13,984 nt of DNA from an uncultured Chromatiales bacterium. Lineage in GTDB: Bacteria; Pseudomonadota; Gammaproteobacteria; Steroidobacterales; GCA-2729495. How positions within the stretch are numbered: position 1 is the stretch's first letter; the number at the start of each line of letters is the position of its first letter. The notes beneath the pieces are model-generated. The model was not told where the DNA came from. It ran no database searches and saw nothing but the letters and a program-made list of their open reading frames with translations. Where the stretch lies: positions 1 through 13,984 of the forward strand of contig CAJXQV010000006.1 in NCBI GenBank assembly GCA_913058165.1, in the 5' to 3' direction. Made by a program: the position numbers and the translations under genes. This document shows positions 1 through 6,849 of this stretch, piece after piece.

Positions 1-37
1 TAGATCGTCGGCAGCGTCAGATGTGTATAAGAGACAG
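1..37 (+). other. Untrimmed Nextera (Tn5) adapter at left contig end
   Basis: Bases 5-37 match the Illumina Nextera read-1 transposase adapter, ending in the 19-base Tn5 mosaic end AGATGTGTATAAGAGACAG. Bases 1-4 (taga) are probably index or further adapter sequence. This is library-construction DNA, not part of the organism. The first organismal base is about 38. The same sequence occurs in reverse complement at the right end, so the two ends form a perfect artificial 35-bp inverted repeat. Confidence 0.98.
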
Positions 38-38
38 G

Positions 39-152
39 AGGATGCTATCACAAGGTCACAGTAATGCTCTGCGCTTTTTCGGTGAGGGTCATACAGATAT
101 AGGTCGCGTGCTATTCTGGGCCACGTTTTTTGTTTCGGACCTTAAGTTATGA
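39..152 (+). CDS. Possible 3' end of an upstream gene (37 codons, unrecognised)
   Basis: One forward frame is open from the first organismal bases to a TGA at 150-152. That stop overlaps the gor ATG (149-151) in the ATGA arrangement typical of translationally coupled genes. The frame gives 37 codons ending in residues [14 protein letters not shown] do not recognise the peptide. GC at third codon positions is only about 43 percent by hand count, which does not strongly support coding. An open frame this short can occur by chance, and the stretch could equally be the gor promoter and leader. The gor start has no convincing Shine-Dalgarno sequence, which fits either coupling to an upstream gene or a weak leader. 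Confidence 0.25.
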   Translation, partial: RMLSQGHSNALRFFGEGHTDIGRVLFWATFFVSDLKL

Positions 153-1498
153 CAGACAAGTTTGATTTTCTCGTGATCGGTGGCGGTAGCGGCGGACTTG
201 CAGCAGCGCAGCGCGCGGCCGAGTACGGTGCCCGTGTGGCCGTTGTTGAAGGCGGACGCTTGGGTGGCACCTGCGTTAACGTGGGCTGCGTGCCAAAAAA
301 GGTCATGTGGACCGCCGCTTCAATCGCCCATCAGCTTAACTACGCTGCCGATTACGGGTTTAACATTGAGTTTAAGGGCCATGACTGGGCCGGGTTTAAA
401 GCTCGTCGTGATGCCTACATTAAGCGCCTAAACGGCATTTACGCGCGCAACCTCCACAACAAAGAGGTTGAGCATATTGAGGGCTGGGCGGTGTTCACTG
501 CAGCCAATGAGATTACTGTTGGCGACCGGAAGGTCCAGGGCGAGCGTATTTTGATAGCCACTGGCGGGCGCCCATGGAGGCCGGCAATACCCGGTGCAGA
601 GCTCGGCATCGATTCAGACGGGTTCTTTGAGCTGGCAGAGCGCCCCCGCAAAGTCGCTATTATTGGCAGTGGCTATATTGCGGTGGAGCTGGCCGGTGTG
701 TTGCGCGGGCTGGGCTCGGAAACCCACCTGTTCGCGCGTAAAGACAGCCTGCTGCGCACCTTTGATGAAATGCTACAGAAGGCTGTTATCCAGGCCCTTC
801 AGACGAGCGGCGTAGACCTGCACTTTAATGCTGACCCGCAGTCACTGGAGAAAACCGCCAATGGTTTGTGCGTGAATATTGTGGATGCTGATCAGGATTT
901 TGATGGTTTTGATTCCGTTATCTGGGCCACCGGCAGGGTATCGAACATTGACGAACTGCAACTGAATAAAGCGGGTGTGGCAATCGATAATAAACAGTTT
1001 ATTACTGTCGATAAGTATCAGCGCACTAATGTGAAGAATATATACGCCGTTGGCGACGTGACTGGCAAAGCCCAGTTAACACCGGTAGCGATTGCGGCTG
1101 GCAGGCGGTTGTCAGACAGGGTGTTCAATGGCATGAAGGATCGTCATCTTGAGTACCACACGATTCCGACAGTGGTTTTTACCCACCCGCCAACCGGCAC
1201 CGTCGGCCTCACTGAGGCCGAAGCAAGGAAGGAGTACGGTGATGCGGTAAAGGTTTATCGCTCACGATTTACACCGATGTTCTACGGCTTGTCAGAACAA
1301 AAGGGCTTTGCCGAAATGAAACTGGTCGTTACCGGTAAGCAGGAGAAAGTCGTGGGGTGTCACCTGTTCGGCGACGGTGCAGATGAAATGCTCCAGGGCT
1401 TCGCTGTGGCAATTCGTATGGGCGCCACTAAGAAGGAGTTTGATGACACCATTGCTATTCATCCAACCGGCGCGGAAGAGCTGGTAACGATGCGCTAG
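149..1498 (+). CDS. gor: Glutathione-disulfide reductase
   Basis: This flavoenzyme uses NADPH to reduce oxidised glutathione to two GSH in the cytoplasm. It has 449 aa, almost the same as E. coli Gor (450 aa). The FAD-binding GGGSGG motif lies at residues 11-16. The redox disulfide is C42/C47 in the TCVNVGC context. The NADPH domain has GSGYIAVE at 173-180. R197 and R203, in the position of the NADPH-selecting arginines, favour NADPH over NADH. The second FAD motif is VGDVTG at 301-306, and the C-terminal proton-relay pair is H438 and E443 in HPTGAEELV. These residues separate it from dihydrolipoamide and mercuric reductases. A small oddity is GRVSN at 262-266, where many relatives have GRxPN. 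The ATG at 149 is chosen because the protein then starts directly before the FAD fold. The gene runs convergently into aroE. Confidence 0.96.
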   Translation: MTDKFDFLVIGGGSGGLAAAQRAAEYGARVAVVEGGRLGGTCVNVGCVPKKVMWTAASIAHQLNYAADYGFNIEFKGHDWAGFKARRDAYIKRLNGIYARNLHNKEVEHIEGWAVFTAANEITVGDRKVQGERILIATGGRPWRPAIPGAELGIDSDGFFELAERPRKVAIIGSGYIAVELAGVLRGLGSETHLFARKDSLLRTFDEMLQKAVIQALQTSGVDLHFNADPQSLEKTANGLCVNIVDADQDFDGFDSVIWATGRVSNIDELQLNKAGVAIDNKQFITVDKYQRTNVKNIYAVGDVTGKAQLTPVAIAAGRRLSDRVFNGMKDRHLEYHTIPTVVFTHPPTGTVGLTEAEARKEYGDAVKVYRSRFTPMFYGLSEQKGFAEMKLVVTGKQEKVVGCHLFGDGADEMLQGFAVAIRMGATKKEFDDTIAIHPTGAEELVTMR

Positions 1499-1506
1499 CT
1501 TGGCAG

Positions 1507-2343
1507 CTATTCCGGGGCTTGGTTTTGCCGTAAGGCTGCGATGACGCTTTGGGTGTCTGGCTTGACGCCACGCCATAACTCGAATGCGGCCGCGGCCTGT
1601 TCTACCAGCATGCCGAACCCATCGTAGCTGTTTTTACAGCCGAGGCTTTTGGCTTTAGTGATAAATGGCGTATCGACGTTGCTGTATGAAAGGTCATAGC
1701 AAAAGCTGTCGGTGCCGATAACCCCATCCGGGAACTGTGGCAGTGAGCCTTTTAGCCCTGCAGAGGTTGCATGAATAATTACGTCGTAGGCTTTACTGGC
1801 TAGGTCGGCGTAACCGCAGCCGGATAGATTGCCTTCGGTATTGAACTCTTCGGCAAGTTTAATGGCCTTTCCTGCATTGCGATTACTGATCATGATGCGT
1901 TGTGGTTTCACCGTTTGCAGCATGGGAACAATGCCGCGGGTTGCGCCGCCCGCGCCCAGAATGAGAATACGCGCATCTTTAAGCTCTGCGCTCAGGTTCT
2001 GCATCATGTCGGTGAGCAGTCCGATCCCATCAGTGTTATCGCCGAGCAGCCCGCCTGACCTAAGCCTAATAACAGTGTTAACCGCTCCTGCCAGCTTGGC
2101 GCGTGCAGTGAGTTGATCGACTAATGGCAGCACATGTTGCTTATGCGGCACCGTAACGTTCATGCCCGCGCCACCGTGGCTAAAGAACTCTATGAAACGT
2201 GATGCCAGGTCTTCCGGTGCTATATCGGTGGCGTCATAAGTGATGTTCTGGCCGGTTTGCGCAGCAAACAACCCGTGGATTTTGGGCGACTGGCTGTGGG
2301 CTATCGGGTGTCCGATGACGGTGTAGCGGTCCGAGCCTGGCAT
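1507..2343 (-). CDS. aroE: Shikimate dehydrogenase (NADP+)
   Basis: AroE reduces 3-dehydroshikimate to shikimate with NADPH in the chorismate pathway to aromatic amino acids and folate. The protein has 278 aa, normal for the family. Shikimate-binding residues include S17 and S19 (HSQSP), the catalytic K68 (VTVPHK), N89 (AGAVNT) and D105 (NTDG). The NADP Rossmann loop is GAGGATRG at 130-137, followed by an NRN motif that fits NADP preference. The C-terminal GMLVEQA region carries the usual substrate-binding Gln. The ATG at 2343 is backed by a perfect AGGAGG Shine-Dalgarno sequence. On the minus strand the gene lies downstream of tsaC, as in E. coli, but tag on the opposite strand separates the two. 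Its 3' end is 8 bp from the end of gor. Confidence 0.96.
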   Translation of the reverse strand: MPGSDRYTVIGHPIAHSQSPKIHGLFAAQTGQNITYDATDIAPEDLASRFIEFFSHGGAGMNVTVPHKQHVLPLVDQLTARAKLAGAVNTVIRLRSGGLLGDNTDGIGLLTDMMQNLSAELKDARILILGAGGATRGIVPMLQTVKPQRIMISNRNAGKAIKLAEEFNTEGNLSGCGYADLASKAYDVIIHATSAGLKGSLPQFPDGVIGTDSFCYDLSYSNVDTPFITKAKSLGCKNSYDGFGMLVEQAAAAFELWRGVKPDTQSVIAALRQNQAPE

Positions 2344-2347
2344 CGTG

Positions 2348-2353
2348 CCTCCT
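2348..2353 (-). promoter_or_regulatory. Strong Shine-Dalgarno of aroE
   Basis: The plus-strand cctcct reads AGGAGG on the minus strand, 4 nt before the aroE ATG. It is a full match to the anti-Shine-Dalgarno core and the best ribosome binding site in the window, and it fixes the aroE start. Confidence 0.8.
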
Positions 2354-2501
2354 GAGAATGTCTCGCTGCAAGTTTCTTACTGCAAACTACGGTTATGCCG
2401 GCGGTATTATTGCGCGGCAAACGCTGTAATTGCAGAGACACCATAAGCCAAACAAGCTATTAATAGAATACTGTTACCAGAACTGATATGGGTCGGCGAT
2501 A

Positions 2502-2531
2502 CTGACAACAAGCACTTGATGCAACTATAAG
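2502..2531 (+). promoter_or_regulatory. Candidate sigma70 promoter of tag
   Basis: CTGACA (2502-2507, 5 of 6 matches to TTGACA) is followed after 18 bp by TATAAG (2526-2531, 5 of 6 matches to TATAAT). Transcription would start near 2538, about 33 nt before the tag ATG. It lies in the 227-bp aroE/tag divergent region (2344-2570). I saw no equally good promoter for aroE there and no clear operator or riboswitch. Confidence 0.5.
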
Positions 2532-2570
2532 AGCCTGCCGGCGTGATGACCACTTAATGCGAATGAACTT

Positions 2571-3182
2571 ATGAGCAAGGTAAAGCAGCGATGCCCCTGG
2601 AGCGAAGGGGTCAGTGACGTCTATCTGGAATACCACGATACAGAATGGGGCGTGCCCGCGTATGACGATGAAACTCAGTTTGAATTTTTAATACTGGAAG
2701 GTGCTCAAGCGGGACTGAGCTGGTCAACAATCCTGCATCGGCGTGAGGGTTATCGCAAAGCATTTGCCGAGTTTGATGTTGTGAAGGTCGCACGGTTTTC
2801 GGAGAATAAAATTCTGCGCTTGCAGCAGGATGCTGGGATTGTTCGTAACAAGCTAAAAATACGTTCTGCAGTAGGTAATGCTCAGCTGTTTATCGGGGTC
2901 CAGGAAGAGTTCGGTTCATTCGCCGATTACATCTGGGGGTTTGTCGAATACAAGCCGGTGCAGAATCGATGGCCTAGCCAGAAGCAGACCCCTGCAACAA
3001 CGCCGGTATCGGATGCGTTAAGCAAAGACATGAAGCGCCGCGGATTTAAATTTGTGGGCAGTTTGATCATGTACGCCCATATGCAGGCTACCGGGTTAGT
3101 GAATGACCATGTTGAGGGGTGTTTCCGCCATAAGCCCTGCAAGGCGCTTGGCCAACAAAAGGTTATTGGTAAGGGCGGGTGA
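2571..3182 (+). CDS. tag: DNA-3-methyladenine glycosylase I
   Basis: Tag is a base-excision repair enzyme that removes 3-methyladenine from alkylated DNA, leaving an abasic site. The 203-aa protein aligns along its length with E. coli Tag (187 aa). The family's zinc site is intact: C8, H22, H180 and C184 correspond to E. coli C4, H17, H175 and C179. Base-pocket residues Y21, E43 and W51 match E. coli Y16, E38 and W46. SDALSKDMKRRGFKFVG and LVNDHVEGC are strong family signatures. The C-terminus extends about 14 residues beyond the E. coli protein. No good Shine-Dalgarno precedes the ATG, so the start rests on the position of C8. The gene stands alone on the plus strand between aroE and tsaC, which are on the other strand. 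Confidence 0.95.
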   Translation: MSKVKQRCPWSEGVSDVYLEYHDTEWGVPAYDDETQFEFLILEGAQAGLSWSTILHRREGYRKAFAEFDVVKVARFSENKILRLQQDAGIVRNKLKIRSAVGNAQLFIGVQEEFGSFADYIWGFVEYKPVQNRWPSQKQTPATTPVSDALSKDMKRRGFKFVGSLIMYAHMQATGLVNDHVEGCFRHKPCKALGQQKVIGKGG

Positions 3183-3193
3183 TATGCACCAAT

Positions 3194-3217
3194 AAAAACA
3201 CCTTTTTTGGGGTTTTT
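3194..3217. terminator. Possible bidirectional terminator between tag and tsaC
   Basis: AAAAACACC (3194-3202) can pair with GGGGTTTTT (3209-3217) around a T6 loop. The 9-bp stem has one A-G mismatch. The outer A-T pairs supply a U run on either strand, as in terminators shared by convergent genes. It begins 12 bp after the tag stop and lies 30 bp beyond the tsaC stop. The stem has only three G-C pairs, so it may be weak. Confidence 0.45.
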
Positions 3218-3246
3218 AAGCTGCCGGCACAGTTACCGCACCCTAA

Positions 3247-3804
3247 TCAGGCGCTGCGGATCACCCTGCCGCTCTCTGCCAGACGGATTTCAGATGCGCC
3301 GCGACCGGCATAGGTTTGTCCGGCAACCACGTTATCAACTTTGTTTTTGAGCAAATAACGCGCACGAAGGGTGGTTTTTACCGCGGGTCTGCCGGAGCGA
3401 TTGGCGCTGGTGGAAACCAATGCAGAATTACTGTTCAGGCACAGAAGCTGCACCACCGGGTGGTGGCAAATACGCACAGCAACGGTATCGCGTCCACCGG
3501 TAATCCAATCCGGAGCTGTTTCACTGCGGGTCACAATCCAGGAGGTTGGCAGCTTGGTGGTCGACTTCAAGCGCAGGAGTTCGTCGGCGGAAGGGTCAAT
3601 CCACGGCAGCAGTTGCTCAATGTTGGCCCCAATCAGTATTAAGCCCTGCTGCATCGGCCGCCGTTTGAAATGCAGAATACGCGCAACCGCGTATTCTGCG
3701 AGGGGCAGGCAACCCAGGCCGAAGACGCCTTCGGTGGGATAGCAAATCACACCACCTTTAAGCAGCTGTTGGGTGCTGCGATAAATGTCGGGCCTGGTCA
3801 GCAT
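3247..3804 (-). CDS. tsaC: Threonylcarbamoyl-AMP synthase (YrdC/Sua5 family)
   Basis: TsaC makes threonylcarbamoyl-AMP from threonine, bicarbonate and ATP, the first step of t6A37 modification in tRNAs that read ANN codons. The 185-aa length fits the short TsaC form (E. coli 190 aa), without a Sua5 domain. Visible family motifs are CYPTEGVFGLGC at 21-32, K47 and R49 in the substrate-binding FKRRP segment, GLILI at 54-58, DTVAVR at 106-111, STSANRSG at 131-138 and SEIR near the end. The usual WPGP motif after the first half is degenerate: residues 83-89 read TKLPTSW. Otherwise the protein is intact. It follows topA by 35 bp on the same strand and is probably cotranscribed. The nearest AGAGG is about 17 nt before the ATG, and there is no alternative in-frame start upstream. 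Confidence 0.92.
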   Translation of the reverse strand: MLTRPDIYRSTQQLLKGGVICYPTEGVFGLGCLPLAEYAVARILHFKRRPMQQGLILIGANIEQLLPWIDPSADELLRLKSTTKLPTSWIVTRSETAPDWITGGRDTVAVRICHHPVVQLLCLNSNSALVSTSANRSGRPAVKTTLRARYLLKNKVDNVVAGQTYAGRGASEIRLAESGRVIRSA

Positions 3805-3839
3805 GGTATCGGCGCTGTGCCTCTTGTGAAACCAGTGAA

Positions 3840-6254
3840 TTAGCTATCAGTTGCTGCGGCCTTACGAGCTGCCTTTTTCTTGGTGGCTTTCTTTGTTGTT
3901 TTTTTCTTAGCAGCCTTTTTCTTAACCTTTTTCTTGGTGGCTTTTTTCTTCGCAGTTTTTTTCTTCGGTTTAAATGCGGCCTTTTCAACAAGCGCTATAC
4001 ATTCTGCCTCTGTCATGCTGGTTGGCTCGCGGTCTTTCGGAACCTTAACGTTCTTTTTATCGAGGCTTGAAATATACGGACCAAATCTGCCATTGAGCAC
4101 TTGAATTTCGTGGTCCGGGAAGTCTTGAATAATGCGGCTGGCTTCGAATTCCTTCTTATCAACAATAAAGCGCAGCGCCGTTTCTAAATCGATGGTGTAA
4201 GGGTCTTCATCTTTCGTCGAAACGAATTTCTGATCGTATTTTACATAGGGACCAAAACGACCAACACTCGCTGTAACCGTTTCGCCTTCTGGGGTTTCGC
4301 CTAAGGTGCGCGGCAGAACGAAGAGGTGCATCGCCTCATCGAAGGTGATGGTCTTGATTTTCTGGCCAGGGCGTAGACCGGCAAACTTTGGTTTTTCTTC
4401 GTCGTCTTTCGTGCCTATCTGAGCAAAGGCACCGTATTGTCCGAGTCGAACACTCACCGGCTTGCCCGATTCCGGGTCAGTGCCCAGGTCGCGCGACTGA
4501 GCGACTTCTTCGCGAGTGAGGTTTTCTTTTTCGTCCACAAGTTTTTTGAACGGTGCCCAGAAGTTGTCAAGTACAGCCAGATAATTATTCTCATCGCGTG
4601 CGATCTCATCGAGGAAATCTTCAAATTCTGCGGTGAAACCGTAATCGACATACTGGCTGAAATGCTTAATCAAAAAGTCGCCAACAATCATGCCGCGATC
4701 AGTAGCCATGAACCGCTTGCCATCCATCTCGGCATATTCACGGGTAATCAGCGTTGAAATAATGTTGGCGTAAGTTGACGGACGACCAATGCCGTATTCT
4801 TCGAGGGTCTTTACGAGGCTGGCTTCAGAATACCGCGGTGGTGGCTCGGTAAAATGCTGATTCGCTTGAATCTCGTTAAGTGTGACGAGTTCATCGATCT
4901 CCACAGAAGGCAACGATTTGTCAGCCTCATCGTCTTTCACATCATCTGTGCCTTCCTGATACACGGCGATAAAGCCCGGCTCAACAAGTACCGAGCCATT
5001 GGCGCGTATTACGGCAGTGCTTTCATCGTTTGCCGGCACCATATTGATAGCAACGGTATCGAATACGGCAGCCACCATCTGGCAAGCCACGGTGCGCTTC
5101 CAGATCAGGCTGTAGAGCTTAAATTGGTCATCATTAAGGAAGTTCTTAACCTGCTCCGGCGTGCGCATGATGCTTGTCGGACGGACGCCTTCATGAGCTT
5201 CCTGAGCGTTCTTCGATTTAGACTTATACACATTGGGCTCTGCCGGCAGGTTCTTGTTGCCATAGCGTTCTGCAATAAGCTCACGAATCTCGACAACAGC
5301 TTCTCCAGACAGCGAGACCGAGTCGGTACGCATATAGGTAATGAGGCCAACAGGCCCTTCGCCCGTATCCATGCCTTCGTACAATTTCTGTGCCGTCATC
5401 ATGGTGCGCCGCGCATTGAAACCCAGTTTTCTCGAGGCGTCCTGTTGCAGAGTCGAAGTAGAGAACGGCGGTGCTGGGTTACGGCGACGCTGTTTCTTAT
5501 TAACGGCTTTAACTCTTAGCTTGCCATCAGCAGCGGCAACGACGGTGTCGCGAACGCTGAATGCCGCGGTTTCGTTTTCAAAACTGAACTGCTCTACTTT
5601 GTTGCCTTTGTATTCAACTAATCGTGAGCCGAAACCGATGCTGCTGGCCTCGAGTGTAGCTTCAATGCTCCAGTATTCACGAGGATTGAACGCTTCAATT
5701 TCTTTCTCGCGTTCAACAATCATTCTAAGTGCGGGGCTTTGGACACGGCCCGCAGACAGTCCCGGCGTGATCTTTTTCCACAACAGTGGTGAGAGATTAA
5801 AGCCAACCAGATAGTCTAATATTCGTCTGGCGAGATACCCGTCTACCAAGGGTTGCATGACGTTGCGCGGATTGCTGAGAGCCTTCTGAATGGCCGATTT
5901 AGTGATCTCATTAAAGACAATGCGATGCACTTTCTTGCCTTCAAGCAGCTTGCGCTCTTTCAGTATCTCCTCTAAATGCCACGAGATAGCTTCGCCTTCG
6001 CGATCTTGATCAGTCGCGAGGTATAGGGTGTCAGCCTTCTTTAGTGCCTTGATGATTTTGGCAACATGCTTCTCGTTGCGCTCGATCAACTCGAACTTCA
6101 TTTTATAGCCATTCTCAGTATCAACCGCGCCATCCTTACGGATGAGGTCACGCACATGACCATAAGATGCGAGAACTTTGTAATCCTTACCGAGGTATTT
6201 CTCGATGGTTTTGCATTTTGCCGGTGATTCTACAATGACGAGATTGTTGCTCAT
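3840..6254 (-). CDS. topA: DNA topoisomerase I, lysine-tailed form without zinc ribbons
   Basis: This type IA topoisomerase relaxes negatively supercoiled DNA. It has 804 aa against 865 in E. coli. The N-terminal Toprim domain has E9 (VIVESPAK) and the metal-binding D82, D84 and E86 (TDQDREGEA). The catalytic tyrosine is Y307 in GLITYMRTDS, with conserved R309. GYLARRILDYLVGF, LSAGRVQSPAL and EEYGIGRPSTYA are further core signatures. The C-terminus has three glycine/aromatic topoisomerase repeats: LGQYGAFAQIG at 604-614, GRFGPYVK at 666-673 and GRFGPYIS at 722-729. A basic tail at 762-798 has 22 Lys and 1 Arg. The whole protein has only three Cys (C14, C391, C752), so the four-cysteine ribbons of E. 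coli TopA are absent. The gene sits between smg and tsaC. An AGGG lies about 10 nt before the ATG. Confidence 0.97.
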   Translation of the reverse strand: MSNNLVIVESPAKCKTIEKYLGKDYKVLASYGHVRDLIRKDGAVDTENGYKMKFELIERNEKHVAKIIKALKKADTLYLATDQDREGEAISWHLEEILKERKLLEGKKVHRIVFNEITKSAIQKALSNPRNVMQPLVDGYLARRILDYLVGFNLSPLLWKKITPGLSAGRVQSPALRMIVEREKEIEAFNPREYWSIEATLEASSIGFGSRLVEYKGNKVEQFSFENETAAFSVRDTVVAAADGKLRVKAVNKKQRRRNPAPPFSTSTLQQDASRKLGFNARRTMMTAQKLYEGMDTGEGPVGLITYMRTDSVSLSGEAVVEIRELIAERYGNKNLPAEPNVYKSKSKNAQEAHEGVRPTSIMRTPEQVKNFLNDDQFKLYSLIWKRTVACQMVAAVFDTVAINMVPANDESTAVIRANGSVLVEPGFIAVYQEGTDDVKDDEADKSLPSVEIDELVTLNEIQANQHFTEPPPRYSEASLVKTLEEYGIGRPSTYANIISTLITREYAEMDGKRFMATDRGMIVGDFLIKHFSQYVDYGFTAEFEDFLDEIARDENNYLAVLDNFWAPFKKLVDEKENLTREEVAQSRDLGTDPESGKPVSVRLGQYGAFAQIGTKDDEEKPKFAGLRPGQKIKTITFDEAMHLFVLPRTLGETPEGETVTASVGRFGPYVKYDQKFVSTKDEDPYTIDLETALRFIVDKKEFEASRIIQDFPDHEIQVLNGRFGPYISSLDKKNVKVPKDREPTSMTEAECIALVEKAAFKPKKKTAKKKATKKKVKKKAAKKKTTKKATKKKAARKAAATDS
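3861..3971 (-). repeat. Lysine-codon low-complexity tract of topA
   Basis: This stretch encodes residues 762-798 of TopA. Short units of AAG/AAA codons alternate with one or two Ala/Thr codons, giving T-rich blocks on the plus strand and A-rich blocks on the coding strand, with A runs up to 7. It is a likely place for sequencing or assembly indels and for length variation between strains. Confidence 0.85.
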
Positions 6255-6310
6255 TATGCTTGTGCCCTGGCCTGTTTGATGGCTAAGATTTGCTGACGCT
6301 ATAAATGCGA

Positions 6311-6331
6311 AACCGCGACAATGTCGCGGTT
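6311..6331 (-). terminator. Hairpin between smg and topA
   Basis: AACCGCGAC (6311-6319) is the exact reverse complement of GTCGCGGTT (6323-6331), with a 3-nt loop: a 9-bp GC-rich stem. It lies 34 bp past the smg stop and 56 bp before the topA start. On the minus strand it is followed by TTCGCATTTAT, which is only moderately U-rich. It may be a weak terminator, an attenuator within a dprA-smg-topA transcript, or an RNA-stabilising end. Confidence 0.45.
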
Positions 6332-6365
6332 CAGGTTATACCAAAAGTGATTCTGCCTTTCTATA

Positions 6366-6836
6366 TTAGTGCACGGTACCTTCGTGTTCGTCAAATACCA
6401 GGTCTTCCATTCTTGCGAATGCGGCTTCTTCACCTGGCTGACTGAACAGCACCATAAGCACCACCCACTTGACATGTTCTACATCAATTTCTGCTGAATC
6501 AAGAGCCATGACGCGATCGATGATGAGCTCGCGTTGCATGGCTGACAGGATGCCAACCTGTTCCAGATAAATAATGTACCCGCGACATTCGGTATCCAGT
6601 CGGGTCATTTCAAAGCGGCTGAACAAACGTGAAGAGCGGTTCAGAGGCTGATTGGCGAACGGGCGACCATTGCCTTCGGTCAGCTGCTCCAGCCAATCGA
6701 GTGCGCGATCGACCTGCATTTCAGCAAAACCAGCCGTTAGCAGTTCTTCACGCAATATAGCGTGGTCGGGTTCCTGCTCTTCTGCAGAGAAGTTCTCGAA
6801 CATATACATGAGGACATCAAGTACTGTTTCACCCAT
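6366..6836 (-). CDS. smg: Smg family protein (DUF494)
   Basis: This 156-aa protein matches the Smg/DUF494 family, a small acidic, mostly helical protein of unknown biochemical role found next to dprA in gammaproteobacteria. Recognisable segments are the start MGETVLDVLMYMFENF, a central DWLEQL region, FSRFEMTRLDTECRGYIIYLEQ, and LKWVVLMVLF-like VKWVVLMVLF near 122-131. No signal peptide or membrane helix is evident, so it should be cytoplasmic. AAGGG lies 9 nt before the ATG and overlaps the dprA stop codon region. The gene begins 13 bp after dprA ends, so the two are surely one operon. The function should not be inferred from dprA alone. Confidence 0.92.
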   Translation of the reverse strand: MGETVLDVLMYMFENFSAEEQEPDHAILREELLTAGFAEMQVDRALDWLEQLTEGNGRPFANQPLNRSSRLFSRFEMTRLDTECRGYIIYLEQVGILSAMQRELIIDRVMALDSAEIDVEHVKWVVLMVLFSQPGEEAAFARMEDLVFDEHEGTVH

Positions 6837-6849
6837 TAAAACTAACCCT

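Noticed and set aside
3316..3742. Two overlapping plus-strand frames opposite tsaC
   Set aside because: Shadows of tsaC, whose motifs are plainly read on the minus strand.
3880..5814. Long plus-strand frames opposite topA (for example 4854-5519 and 5341-5814)
   Set aside because: They are antisense shadows of a clearly conserved gene; the translations show no known motif and no ribosome binding site.
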